Made by a program: the position numbers and the translations under genes. From Elusimicrobia bacterium GWC2_64_44 (lineage in GTDB: Bacteria; Elusimicrobiota; Elusimicrobia; Elusimicrobiales; UBA9959): a stretch of 59,570 nt of DNA. The notes under the pieces are model-generated. The model was not told where the DNA came from, made no database searches, and worked only from the letters and a program-made list of their open reading frames with translations. Below, piece after piece: positions 28,401 to 32,473 of the stretch. Position 1 is the stretch's first letter, and each line of letters starts with the position of its first letter. The stretch lies in contig MGUG01000045.1 in the NCBI GenBank assembly GCA_001799845.1, positions 1 to 59,570 of the forward strand, given 5' to 3'.

Positions 28401-30136
28401 AGCCCGGAGGTGGAAAGGGAGAGATTATACGTATCCGAAGAGGCGACCTTGGCGCCAAGGGGGACCAGCGGGTCCGCGGCCGTTGAGGACAGCACGCGGT
28501 AGCGCGTGCCCGCGGAGTTGCCGCCATCGGTCCAGATAAAGCGCATGGAGGAGAAAGCCTCCTCGCTGAAGGCGGAGAAGACGGGCACGGCCGCCAGCGT
28601 GGCCGTAGCGGCAGCGACAGCGAAATAACCGCCGGCCACCCCGTCGCCGTTGACACCCGCCGCCTTGAAATAATAGGTGGTGTTGGCGGCCAGGCCCGCG
28701 GTGCTGAAAGAGAGATTATACGTCTCGTGCTGGCTCACCTCCGCCCCGTTCGGGACCAGCGGGTTCGGCGCCGTGGAGACCAGAAGGCGATACAGTGTGC
28801 CGGCGGGGTTGCCGCCGCCGGTCCAGGAGGCGGTGACGCCTGCTTCGGTCACGTCCGAGAAAGGCCCGGCCGCGGGCAGGGCGGCCAGGGTATAGGTGGA
28901 GGTCACGGCCGTATAGTCGGTATAGGTCCCGCTGTGGTCTATAGCGGCCACCCGGAAGGAGTAGGCCGTGTTCGCCGTAAGACCCGCGGAGGAGAGATAG
29001 GTGTTGTAAGTGAACGATGAAGCGACCGGGGCGCCGAAAGGCGACAACGGGTCGGCCGCGGTGGACATGACCACGTGGTAGCGCGTGGCCGCGTGGTTGC
29101 CGTTGGCCGCCCAGTTGAACCGGACGGACCCGGTGGAGAGGTTGGTGAAATTGGAGAAGGACGGCGCGTAAGCCGGCGTCACCTGCACGGGGAAGGCGGC
29201 CCAGGAACTGGAGGCTCCGGGCCCGTTGGTGCGGACGAACGGGTAATAGGTGGTATTGGAGATAAGGCCGGCCATCAGGCCGGGGCTGTCCGCAGAGTTG
29301 ATCGAGGCGGATATGGGCGACGGCGAGGCGCCCGCGTTGGGCGAAACCGCCAGGGTGTAGCCGGTGGCGCCCTCCACCAGCGTCCAGGAGGCGGAGAAGC
29401 CGGTCTGCGACAGGCCGGTTATGGAACCGATGTCCGGCTGGGCCGGTTTCAGCGCCTCGGTGGTACGGAACCAGCTGTCGCCGCTGCCCCCGGAGGTGGG
29501 GCCGTCTATGTTGGCGGTGACGGTACGGCCGCTGGCGCTCATTGTTCCGCCGCCGTCGTCGATATACAGCCGCAGGGCCAGCCGGTCGCCGTTGACCAGG
29601 GCCGTGGGGGCGGGAGTGCGCACCCAGTTGCGCGCTATCATCGAGGTGCTCAGTTCGGAAGGGACGTGCACGGAGGCGATGACGGACAGTATCGCGCCGG
29701 CGGGGCTGGCGCGCAGCAGCTCGGCCGTCAGACCGGCGTTGGCCAGGTTCGCGCTTTCCCTGGCCCAGATATTGAAAGTGACGTTGCCGCTGATAGTGAC
29801 CGTATCGAGTGGGTCCGAGTACCAGACCATCGCCGTGCCGCCGGCCGTGCGGGTGAACTGCGTGGCGGCCGTGGGCGGGGTAACGGGGCCGGCTATGGTG
29901 CTCTTGGTGTAAGTCACTAAGACGGGGCCGCGCAGGCGGTTCAGCCGGCGCTCGTCATCGTCGCCGGGGTTTATGGAGGAGACGGTGTCGCTCAGGTACA
30001 CCGTGGTGGCCTGGGCGAAGGCCGCCGGGGCCGGCAGCGCGGCCAGGGCCGCCAGCAGGAGCAGGCGCGCGAAAGGAGAGGGCTGGCTTTTAAGGCCGCC
30101 CCGACCGCCTGCTTTTATCTCCCCGTTAGCGTTCAT
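16454..30136 (-). CDS. Giant secreted multidomain protein (4560 residues): FN3 array, lamin-tail-like domains, propellers
   Basis: Signal peptide with cleavage near AAFA-QA (41-43). Then a beta-sandwich domain (A, about 44-228), FN3-like modules 1-12, a second copy of domain A (about 1384-1569), modules 13-26 (to about 2939), a propeller-like region (2939-3370), two lamin-tail-like domains (starting near 3569 with LLTINEVYPSG and near 3706 with ALVISEVAYGE) and a C-terminal PQQ-type propeller (about 4216-4560). FN3 modules share a core such as GTLYRVLSSTAPDPL and a YYFRAAGVNKNGV strand. No sorting domain is seen at its own C terminus. The next gene starts at the stop codon. It probably acts at the cell surface in adhesion or polymer binding; no enzyme domain is recognised. 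Confidence 0.93.
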   Translation of the reverse strand: MNANGEIKAGGRGGLKSQPSPFARLLLLAALAALPAPAAFAQATTVYLSDTVSSINPGDDDERRLNRLRGPVLVTYTKSTIAGPVTPPTAATQFTRTAGGTAMVWYSDPLDTVTISGNVTFNIWARESANLANAGLTAELLRASPAGAILSVIASVHVPSELSTSMIARNWVRTPAPTALVNGDRLALRLYIDDGGGTMSASGRTVTANIDGPTSGGSGDSWFRTTEALKPAQPDIGSITGLSQTGFSASWTLVEGATGYTLAVSPNAGASPSPISASINSADSPGLMAGLISNTTYYPFVRTNGPGASSSWAAFPVQVTPAYAPSFSNFTNLSTGSVRFNWAANGNHAATRYHVVMSTAADPLSPFGAPVASSFTYNTYLSSAGLTANTAYSFRVAAIDHSGTYTDYTAVTSTYTLAALPAAGPFSDVTEAGVTASWTGGGNPAGTLYRLLVSTAPNPLVPNGAEVSQHETYNLSFSTAGLAANTTYYFKAAGVNGDGVAGGYFAVAAATATLAAVPVFSAFSEEAFSSMRFIWTDGGNSAGTRYRVLSSTAADPLVPLGAKVASSDTYNLSLSTSGLTPDTRYYFRAAAVNRNGVVSAYTAPENRATLLRYTPASPAFSGVGEAAMTFGFSANGNAYPGTLFRVLASTAPNPQSPGGAAVVSSDTYNVSRALSGLVPNTTYYFSAAGVNKDGILTAYTAAAGTSTLAAVPSDLDFTKISSQTLRLDWAEANGPGTLYRVLVSTAADPLSPAGAVVTSSDTYNLYLSSTGLAFTTEYFFRARAVNNNRVATAWSAIASTTTLASGTLAAPLAGALTPHISSMTAFWQLSNGATGYTLAASLAADNPPTAIYASSTVASLTSAAVPGLAPDTVYYLFVRANGPGVVSTWNNYDPAATLLQYAPAFGSFGAVTAGSVALAWTGGGNPGGTLYRVLSSTAADPLAPGGAAVISSDTYNLSLSSSALAANTAYSFRLAGLNKDGAATAYTAARTTSTLANQPSVSGFSAAGTSAMTFSWTANGNRENTLYRILSSKAPDPLNPGAEPVASSDTYNLDLSTSGLSPNTSYYFMAAAVNNYGVLSAWSAAQVNPTLPQDASFPGFGTVTDSSIDFMWSGGSNPGDTLYRVLVSPAPDPLNPGAEPVTASETHDVYLTSAGLAVDKNYYFIVAALGRNGQPGAWTAPERARTLARQPVFSHFDSVAENSMDANWTANGNPPGTLYRAAVSPAPDPLNPGADPVTLLESYGLFVSTSGLAADTTYYFRLAAVNGDGAETAYTAASATATLAAYPPLFSGFSDIQTDSLRVLWSPNGNADGTLYRVAVSTAADPLNPGGAKVSYGDTYDLSFSSYGLVTNTLYYFRLAAVNKNGIATAYTAAQSERTLQVVTKLYLLDDASTANPAGTGEERQLSPLRGPASVTYTKSTLTGAVTPPTSATQFTRAAGGAVQTWYTPPLDAVTIVSSITFNLRARESATAANATVTAVLYRANSSGVFISTVATALLARQELSITDAAQTWTVQPTPTSLANGDRLALRAYIDDGTAVTMVSGRSVYITVGGPTANAAGDSWLQVLEELRPARPASLSVTGVTASQVSASWPLVSETTGYTLAAAVTPGGEPSPVYSSSITAGGLSATLTEPTLAANTTYYLFVRSNSSWGGSGWQVHGGTATLLAYAPAPAGFGEVAAATLRFDWSANGNADPGTRYRVVSSTAPDPLAPGGAVAVSSLTYNTYLSTAGLAANTTYYFRVAGLNHNSVPTAYTAPSATATLLAYPPVFTAFSGVGAAAMQFGWSHNGNAAGTLYRVVSSTAPDPLAPEGAVAVSSLTYNTSLSTAGLAVNTTYYFRVAGVNKNGVETAYTAVAGTATLAYAPAFGSFTGVSASEISLAWTQGGNPDGTLYRVLSSTAPNPAVPGGAAVASADTYDLALSSAGLAADTTYYFKVAALNRGGVPSAYTSAAGTATLLGYAPAFTDFALVTAASMRFNFSANGNAPGTRYRVVSSTAPDPLAAGGAVAVSSLTYNVFLSTAGLAADTTYYFTVAGLNKNGVPTAYASAAGTATLLGFAPVFTGFTGVAEGAMQYNWSANGNRYPGTMYRVRSSTAPDPLSPGGAVVFSSDTYSLALTSASLRADTTHYFRAAGVNKNGVLTAWTAVAGTSTLANVPSGLYATGVTEDFMQLNWEAAGNREPGTLYRVLASTASDPLLPLGAVVTSSDTYNLYLSTPGLSPSTAYYFRAAALNSNGVRTAWSVPPFSAATLAPGSIGSPASGDITGVHVSSLAASWALVPTATGYQLAASLSPANPPTAIAASSYTLAGDNQAYAAGLAADTVYYLFARANKQYVSGDWYAFPARATLLQFPPVFAAFSGVAADTARFDFSANGNAFPGTIFRVLVSTAPDPLVPGAAAYSSSDTYNVSLTTAGLAADTTYYFRAAGVNKDGVPTAYTAAQATATPANIPVPSGFTGVGAAGLTFNWSANGNRNPGTRYRVLVSTAPDPALPGAALVTSSETYNLYLTTAGLAADTTYYFRAAALGVSGMVTPYSAPAGTATLVAYAPVFSGFTGVGTGAVQANWYANGNREPGTRYRVLVSSAPDPLAPDGAAVTSAETYNLYLSSTPLTPNATRYFLVAAVNQNGVLTAWTAAAGTATLADLPLTAVSTFSGVTSGGFTAAWDPSGNPAGTLYQVQISTASDFDAGASGQAASTAPAAGYSYSFGGLLSNRDYYFRVRALNHNGVYSDYAELGSTRTLGLAAPVLLPVTQVSINSITASWELVPGATGYTLAASVNSGVSPSPVYASSVTAGASATVFSPALDLSTTYYLFVKAGGPGDESPWAVYPATSTLANTPAAPGSPFSAVTDNGFVLSWLANSNPLGTTKYTLQISTAINFNDGVTDQVTLSTAPAAGPGATFSGLSSDKYYYARVRAEHNNGGSTDWAGLGNVKTLILAALHEAGDGVLLYGQSGNSTPQFRDYDSSANSFSAVRPTVSGAAGKLFTIRTNPLTTKQEAVAAYVSNGTLRVLCTDGANWYEEWTQTVGGADATRRFDIAFETNSGDVLVLYSRGVSGTSELGYRTKPGSAGCGSANWSGAQTLDPVRTSAAVQWVKLASDRRADYDNIAAIWADGNSDLSAMVWNGGGWENEPGAALETSLEIVSASQDSESFAVETESLSGDLMVVWGHSAGSDGVNGVRYATAAWNGGSPEHVWGSPVTAPTFLDDATNLDLAANPASNEMVFASIGNAGSDLQAGYWSGTAWTNTANLDTTAQAPLAGTRLVAAAWISSNTATRSVITYNDSAVTNLGWYVGNGGAFTAQTDFTPSPVFANPQRYYDLEQDPVNRDRLIFTLADSNADLFAKRLVMTSVPAFTWTNTEGGSALEPNLASPLAGGYSFVFWPAPPTTTLDGSAYRFFANADSTNVGAPLAAQDALAPLPAAGVPFRLRALVTIGQVDLPVSGQGFNLQYVGQGDGTCEAPSNGEPAVWTDVTSLTAIAFNNNSPADRAALTGNAADPLYGVQANINQVYAESNGFANSQAGIARNRSGLWDLALKDNGMLPGAVYCLRLVRSDGTPLESYSAYPRVLSPSLLTINEVYPSGAAAEDDWAEFYNNSDTNVPLTGWKLDYIENTIALGGSASTLWTGQAGQYVNAHSTFLVSGLPLDLNGAQSYHVRLLDASGGLVNQVQWPAALQPGQSFARIIDGHPDYFEIDPTPTRGYANAVSTDALVISEVAYGELDAEFIELYSTETVSARLLAGYALRNAAASAAGSVFRFSRKVYPLDYTALDGSSSDDAAQPYASVFGAQGLADGGDFLALENSSGSTVSQLTWQSGTAYTRYNYAAQLVPYSNPAPAQAAHSVVRGPADGSHTGVDSADFSASTGTTLASRNSNAGTAAANTLLYPDPSASPRHLSRRFPLRLALGADSSAGRGNNIVLTRRGGTADPGSPHIYRLQDIGFSLSLLAQQATVQFGLSFPDQDGNSPAGGAWYRFILNSNTGAASAAQVVIASVAYDASVHSVSAAGPPIPSLINNDTRTGALRVDLSNNSPAGFNGVEIATVAFTLFRDDLITPLNTAQARALFDAVMLVGDSTSTGLSGTYEPAIDVATAAWVPMAAITLDANGLSTLTVPTPGLGAAFVAAGSTRSYYVVFASTRDASSQTPSAFRVRFGPASGAAVLDASGLLGQAFVPGAQVDTASFTLIAPALPPEGSSWPYVSESSAPITAAIAFYENYSALLPEARAYLPSTDGTLVAVSTSGTELWTFTTSPQTALAVSPSIPQEEGGEVYLYFTGENGDVYKVRDDGGSVAEEWKTSLGSRAVSVLETAARLYIPTADNKVRCLNRSDGQPCSGWTFSSEVTASPAGTPSVDERATVATGWIGLEDGKLVSLKTGDGTSNTTFTTGGPVKSSPYFDAYVASADNALYITSTDGKIYAVNSGNMTSMSGWTDYDTGSAIYTSPFVWPLGGTKYVFFGADNGRLYKVNAGTGELVWHYQAGGAIRSSPVLVPAGYMGLAAGEDYVYFGCDDGKIYGVNANTGQLRTGWPVATGGPVRADPVADSDAMTVSVGSSDGRLYTLYVGP
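21320..29450 (-). repeat. Tandem array of 26 FN3-like modules (about 95 residues each)
   Basis: Coding repeat inside the giant gene. Most modules are of one type (core words GTLYRV, SSTAPDPL, SSDTYNL, TTYYFRAA). Modules 1, 7, 13, 20 and 25 are of a second type with TGYTLAAS and YYLFVRANGPG words. The order is therefore L, five F, L, five F, domain A copy, L, six F, L, four F, L, one F. This points to expansion by duplication of multi-module blocks. Boundaries are approximate. Confidence 0.85.
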
Positions 30137-30156
30137 AGCTGTTTCGCCCGCCGCGC

Positions 30157-30582
30157 CTATTCTTCCGCCGCGCCGGTGGTCTGCCCGCCTGGCGCTTTCT
30201 TGCGCTCTCCTTCTTTCATCATCTCCACTATGTCCTGCACGGTGAGGCCCACCAGCCAGTGGTTGACCTCTTCGCGCAGCTTCTTGTAAAGCTTGCCGGG
30301 TATCTCCTCGCGCCCCGCCTCGGGCGCGTGGTTGAAGGTGAAGGCCTCCATGAGGCCCCAGACGCTGATGTCGTCGAGGTCCTTGGCCAGGCGGTAGCCT
30401 TTGCCCTTCTGCGACTCCACGAAGCCGGCGTGCACCAGCGCCTGCAGGACCTTGTTGCAGTACGGCGCGGGCAGGCCCTGGAAACGGGCGATCTCGGCCA
30501 CCTGGTTCCAGCGGCCCCCGTTGTTGGCCCCGAGATAGTGCAGGCAGGCGAGGCCGTAAGCTAAAGTGCGGTTCATCCTCAT
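30157..30582 (-). CDS. Rrf2-family transcriptional regulator
   Basis: 141 residues from the ATG at 30582, with GGAAG four bases upstream. Winged-helix Rrf2 fold: MNRTLAYGLACLHYL helix, VAEIARFQGLPAPYCNKVLQ recognition helix, then the wing GFVESQKGKGYRLAKDLDDISV, which is the family signature. It lacks the three-cysteine cluster that binds Fe-S in IscR and NsrR, so sensing, if any, must differ. Only 20 bases separate its stop from the giant protein gene, so it appears to be the first gene of the surface-protein operon and probably controls it, together with itself. Confidence 0.9.
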   Translation of the reverse strand: MRMNRTLAYGLACLHYLGANNGGRWNQVAEIARFQGLPAPYCNKVLQALVHAGFVESQKGKGYRLAKDLDDISVWGLMEAFTFNHAPEAGREEIPGKLYKKLREEVNHWLVGLTVQDIVEMMKEGERKKAPGGQTTGAAEE

Positions 30583-30603
30583 ATATCTTCCGGTGAACGG
30601 CCC

Positions 30604-30671
30604 CATTGGACAGAACTTATCCAATGGCGGGACAAAAAAACGGACAGCAGTAGAAGACCCCGCTGTCCAAT
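30604..30671 (-). promoter_or_regulatory. Candidate operator: repeated ATTGGACAG sites in leader of the Rrf2 operon
   Basis: A 7-base inverted repeat CATTGGA-N9-TCCAATG lies at 30604-30626. The nine-base word ATTGGACAG occurs there, its reverse complement CTGTCCAAT is at 30663-30671, and another half GGACAG is at 30642-30647. All sit between the promoter and the regulator's start codon. The symmetrical spacing suggests binding by the adjacent Rrf2 dimer (autoregulation); not proven by sequence. Confidence 0.6.
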
Positions 30672-30680
30672 GATATTAAT

Positions 30681-30708
30681 AGTATAGCAGACCATAAAGC
30701 CCAGTCAA
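30681..30708 (-). promoter_or_regulatory. Sigma-70-type promoter of the Rrf2/giant-protein operon
   Basis: Minus strand: -35 TTGACT (30708-30703), 16-base spacer, -10 TATACT (30686-30681). Transcription would start near 30674, leaving a leader of roughly 90 bases with the candidate operator sites. It begins directly after the radical SAM stop codon, and I see no terminator between them, so read-through from the peptide cassette is possible. Confidence 0.7.
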
Positions 30709-30711
30709 GGC

Positions 30712-31755
30712 CTACTTCTTTGACTTCAGATACACGCCGCGTTGCGCCCTCGCAAGCGAGCAGGCGGGGGCGTTAGGGGCCAGCGCATCCCCCTCCTCCA
30801 GCAGGCTTATTCCCGGGCAGCGGCTGCACCAGGGGCTGTCGGCGCAGTCCCGGCAGCCGGCCAGGTCCTTGACCGAAGCCTTGCGCCAGGCCTTCAGCCA
30901 GCGGTTATTTTTCCAGAGCGGGGAGAACTCCCGGCGCAGCAGGCTGCCCAGCCTCACCGGCAGCTGCAGGCACGGGTACAGGTTGCCGGCGGGGTCCAGG
31001 GCGCAGACATTGCGGCCGGCCCCGCATAAAAAGTCTTCGGGCGCGGGCAGGCCGGGAACCGCGGCGGCCGGGCCGGGCCCGGTTATCAGTTTTACGGCCT
31101 TGCCAAGGGCCGCACGGGACAGGCGCAGCGGCAGGGCGCCCCTGCCGCCGTCGTTGGCCGGGGCTATCACCGGGTCGAAAGAAATACCGAAACTTTCCTT
31201 CGCCGCCAGCCGCTTAAGCCAGCCGGCCTGCCCGGCATTGACCGTCATAAGCGGGACTTTCATTTTTACCCTGATGCCAGCTCCGGCCAGCAGCCTGGCC
31301 GCGGCCAGGCTGCGCGCGAAGGAGCCGGCAAGCCCGGTCAGCCCGTCATGCACGGCGGGCCTGCCGTAAAAACTTATCTCGAAGCCCGAGATCCCCGCGG
31401 CGGCCAGCTCGCGCGCGAGCGCCGGGGTGAGGCCGAGGCCGGTGGAAAAGACCCGCACATCGAAACGAAGCTCTTTCGCGAAACGGCAGAGTTCCGGCAG
31501 GTCCGGCCGCAGCAGCGGCTCTCCGCCGGTGAAGGTCAGGTATAGCGCGCCGGCGCCGGAAAGCTTCTTAAAAATATTTTTCCATTGCGCGGTGGAGATC
31601 TCATGCGCCGGTTCCGCGCGGCCGCGCGTCTCAGGCAGGTAGCAATGGCGGCACGAGAGCGGGCAGCGGCGGGTCAGCTCCGCGGTGACGGAAACGGGTA
31701 TGTTTTTTTTCAGCGTGACGGCGTTAAGCCGCGCGGAGGGGGTGCATTCAGGCAT
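30712..31755 (-). CDS. Radical SAM/SPASM peptide-modifying enzyme
   Basis: 347 residues. Radical SAM motif RRCPLSCRHCYLP (Cys31, Cys35, Cys38) binds the SAM-coordinating 4Fe-4S cluster, and LTFTGGEPLLRP is the GGE motif. The C-terminal SPASM domain supplies Cys244, 251, 262, 301, 304, 310, 313 and 332 for auxiliary clusters. This layout is that of peptide-maturing enzymes (PqqE, AlbA, sactionine and ranthipeptide synthases). It overlaps the S26-like peptidase gene by eight bases and closes a five-gene cassette with a PqqD-like carrier and a Cys-containing small peptide, the likely substrate. The reaction (thioether, C-C bond or other) is unknown. Confidence 0.9.
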   Translation of the reverse strand: MPECTPSARLNAVTLKKNIPVSVTAELTRRCPLSCRHCYLPETRGRAEPAHEISTAQWKNIFKKLSGAGALYLTFTGGEPLLRPDLPELCRFAKELRFDVRVFSTGLGLTPALARELAAAGISGFEISFYGRPAVHDGLTGLAGSFARSLAAARLLAGAGIRVKMKVPLMTVNAGQAGWLKRLAAKESFGISFDPVIAPANDGGRGALPLRLSRAALGKAVKLITGPGPAAAVPGLPAPEDFLCGAGRNVCALDPAGNLYPCLQLPVRLGSLLRREFSPLWKNNRWLKAWRKASVKDLAGCRDCADSPWCSRCPGISLLEEGDALAPNAPACSLARAQRGVYLKSKK

Positions 31756-32065
31756 TGATCAGGAAAGAGAGGCGGCGGCGCAGCGAGGAATAGATCCTGC
31801 CGGCCAAACCCCGGGAGAGCGGCCCGCCCAGCGCGCGCCCCTTGATATCGGCCCACGGCACCAAGTGCGGCGCCAGCCGGCCTGCGTCGTCGGCCAGCCA
31901 CGCCCCGTCGCTGGAGACTTTTATTACGCGGTGCAGCAGCGTACGCCCCCGGTAGGAGTAAACGGCGCAGTCGCCAGGCCTCAAGGGGCCCGGCCTCGCC
32001 AGCGCCAGTTCCCCGGGCCTGAAGACCGGAAGCATGCTGGAGCCCTCCAACCTGAAAGCCTTCAT
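31748..32065 (-). CDS. S26/S24-like peptidase, short soluble form
   Basis: 105 residues. The N terminus FRLEGSSMLPVFRPGELALA carries the nucleophile Ser10 in the G-S-S-M-x-P motif of signal-peptidase/LexA-type enzymes. GRTLLHRVIKV supplies His45 where bacterial leader peptidase has Lys, as in the ER/archaeal SipW type, and LADDAGR matches their acidic motif. There is no membrane anchor. Start is three bases after the precursor stop. In the cassette it most simply removes the leader of the modified peptide; that is inference. It could also be non-proteolytic. Confidence 0.78.
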   Translation of the reverse strand: MKAFRLEGSSMLPVFRPGELALARPGPLRPGDCAVYSYRGRTLLHRVIKVSSDGAWLADDAGRLAPHLVPWADIKGRALGGPLSRGLAGRIYSSLRRRLSFLINA

Positions 32066-32068
32066 GCG

Positions 32069-32212
32069 TCAGGAAAACTTCTTCAGGGTCTTGCAGGCCA
32101 GCTGGCTGATGGGGCCGGTAATGCACTTGCCGCAGGCCAACGCAGCGGTCTCGAAGACCTTCTCGGTCTTCATCTTGGGCTTCTCGTACGGTTTTTTCTT
32201 TTTCATGGTCAT
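32069..32212 (-). CDS. Putative RiPP precursor peptide (47 residues, three Cys)
   Basis: Small gene between the PqqD-like and S26-like genes. The ATG at 32212 overlaps the PqqD-like stop as ATGA, and GAGG lies seven bases upstream; an in-frame ATG at 32206 is an alternative. The leader is Lys-rich with PYEKPKMKTEKVFETAAL, the Y-x-x-P style seen in radical SAM-associated precursors. The core-like part has ACGKCITGPISQLACK (Cys27, Cys30, Cys40) and the last residue is Ser. The stop is three bases from the next start. Size, composition and position in a tight operon with modification genes make it the likely substrate. No homolog was searched. Confidence 0.82.
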   Translation of the reverse strand: MTMKKKKPYEKPKMKTEKVFETAALACGKCITGPISQLACKTLKKFS

Positions 32213-32472
32213 TTTACCGCCTCTACCAGGCCGGCTGCGGCCAGGTCCTTTACAAAGCCGGCGACGTCAGCGAGGGCGGTCCTTTCCGGCACCTCGAATT
32301 CCGCCATCAGCCCGGCGGCTATGGCCGCTACCGGCCTGCCGGCGGCCAGGCCCTCCCAGATAAGGGAGGCCGTGCCGTTGAGCTCGCGCATTTCGCAGCG
32401 CGCCGCGTCCACTATGTAGACCTCGCCGGCTATGCGCCGGAAAGCGAGGCCCTTTTTGATCTTGTATGCCAT
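32209..32472 (-). CDS. PqqD-like RiPP recognition element protein
   Basis: 87 residues from the ATG at 32472. Pattern of the PqqD family: N-terminal beta strands (FRRIAGEVYIVDAARCEMRELN), GTASLIWEGLAAGRPV helix, then EFEVPERTALADVAGFVKDL and the final GLVEAV. Such proteins bind the leader of a precursor peptide and present it to the radical SAM enzyme. It lies one base after the HprK-like gene and overlaps the precursor gene by four bases. Upstream in-frame codons to 32607 only shadow the HprK-like gene. Confidence 0.88.
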   Translation of the reverse strand: MAYKIKKGLAFRRIAGEVYIVDAARCEMRELNGTASLIWEGLAAGRPVAAIAAGLMAEFEVPERTALADVAGFVKDLAAAGLVEAVK

Positions 32473-32473
32473 A

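Noticed and set aside
21320..29450. CRISPR-like or satellite repeat array
   Set aside because: The period is about 285 bases, in frame, and codes for FN3 domains; no short direct repeats with spacers.
30583..30624. TTG start for the Rrf2 gene
   Set aside because: It would place the operator inside the coding sequence; the conserved domain starts at the ATG at 30582 with a ribosome site.
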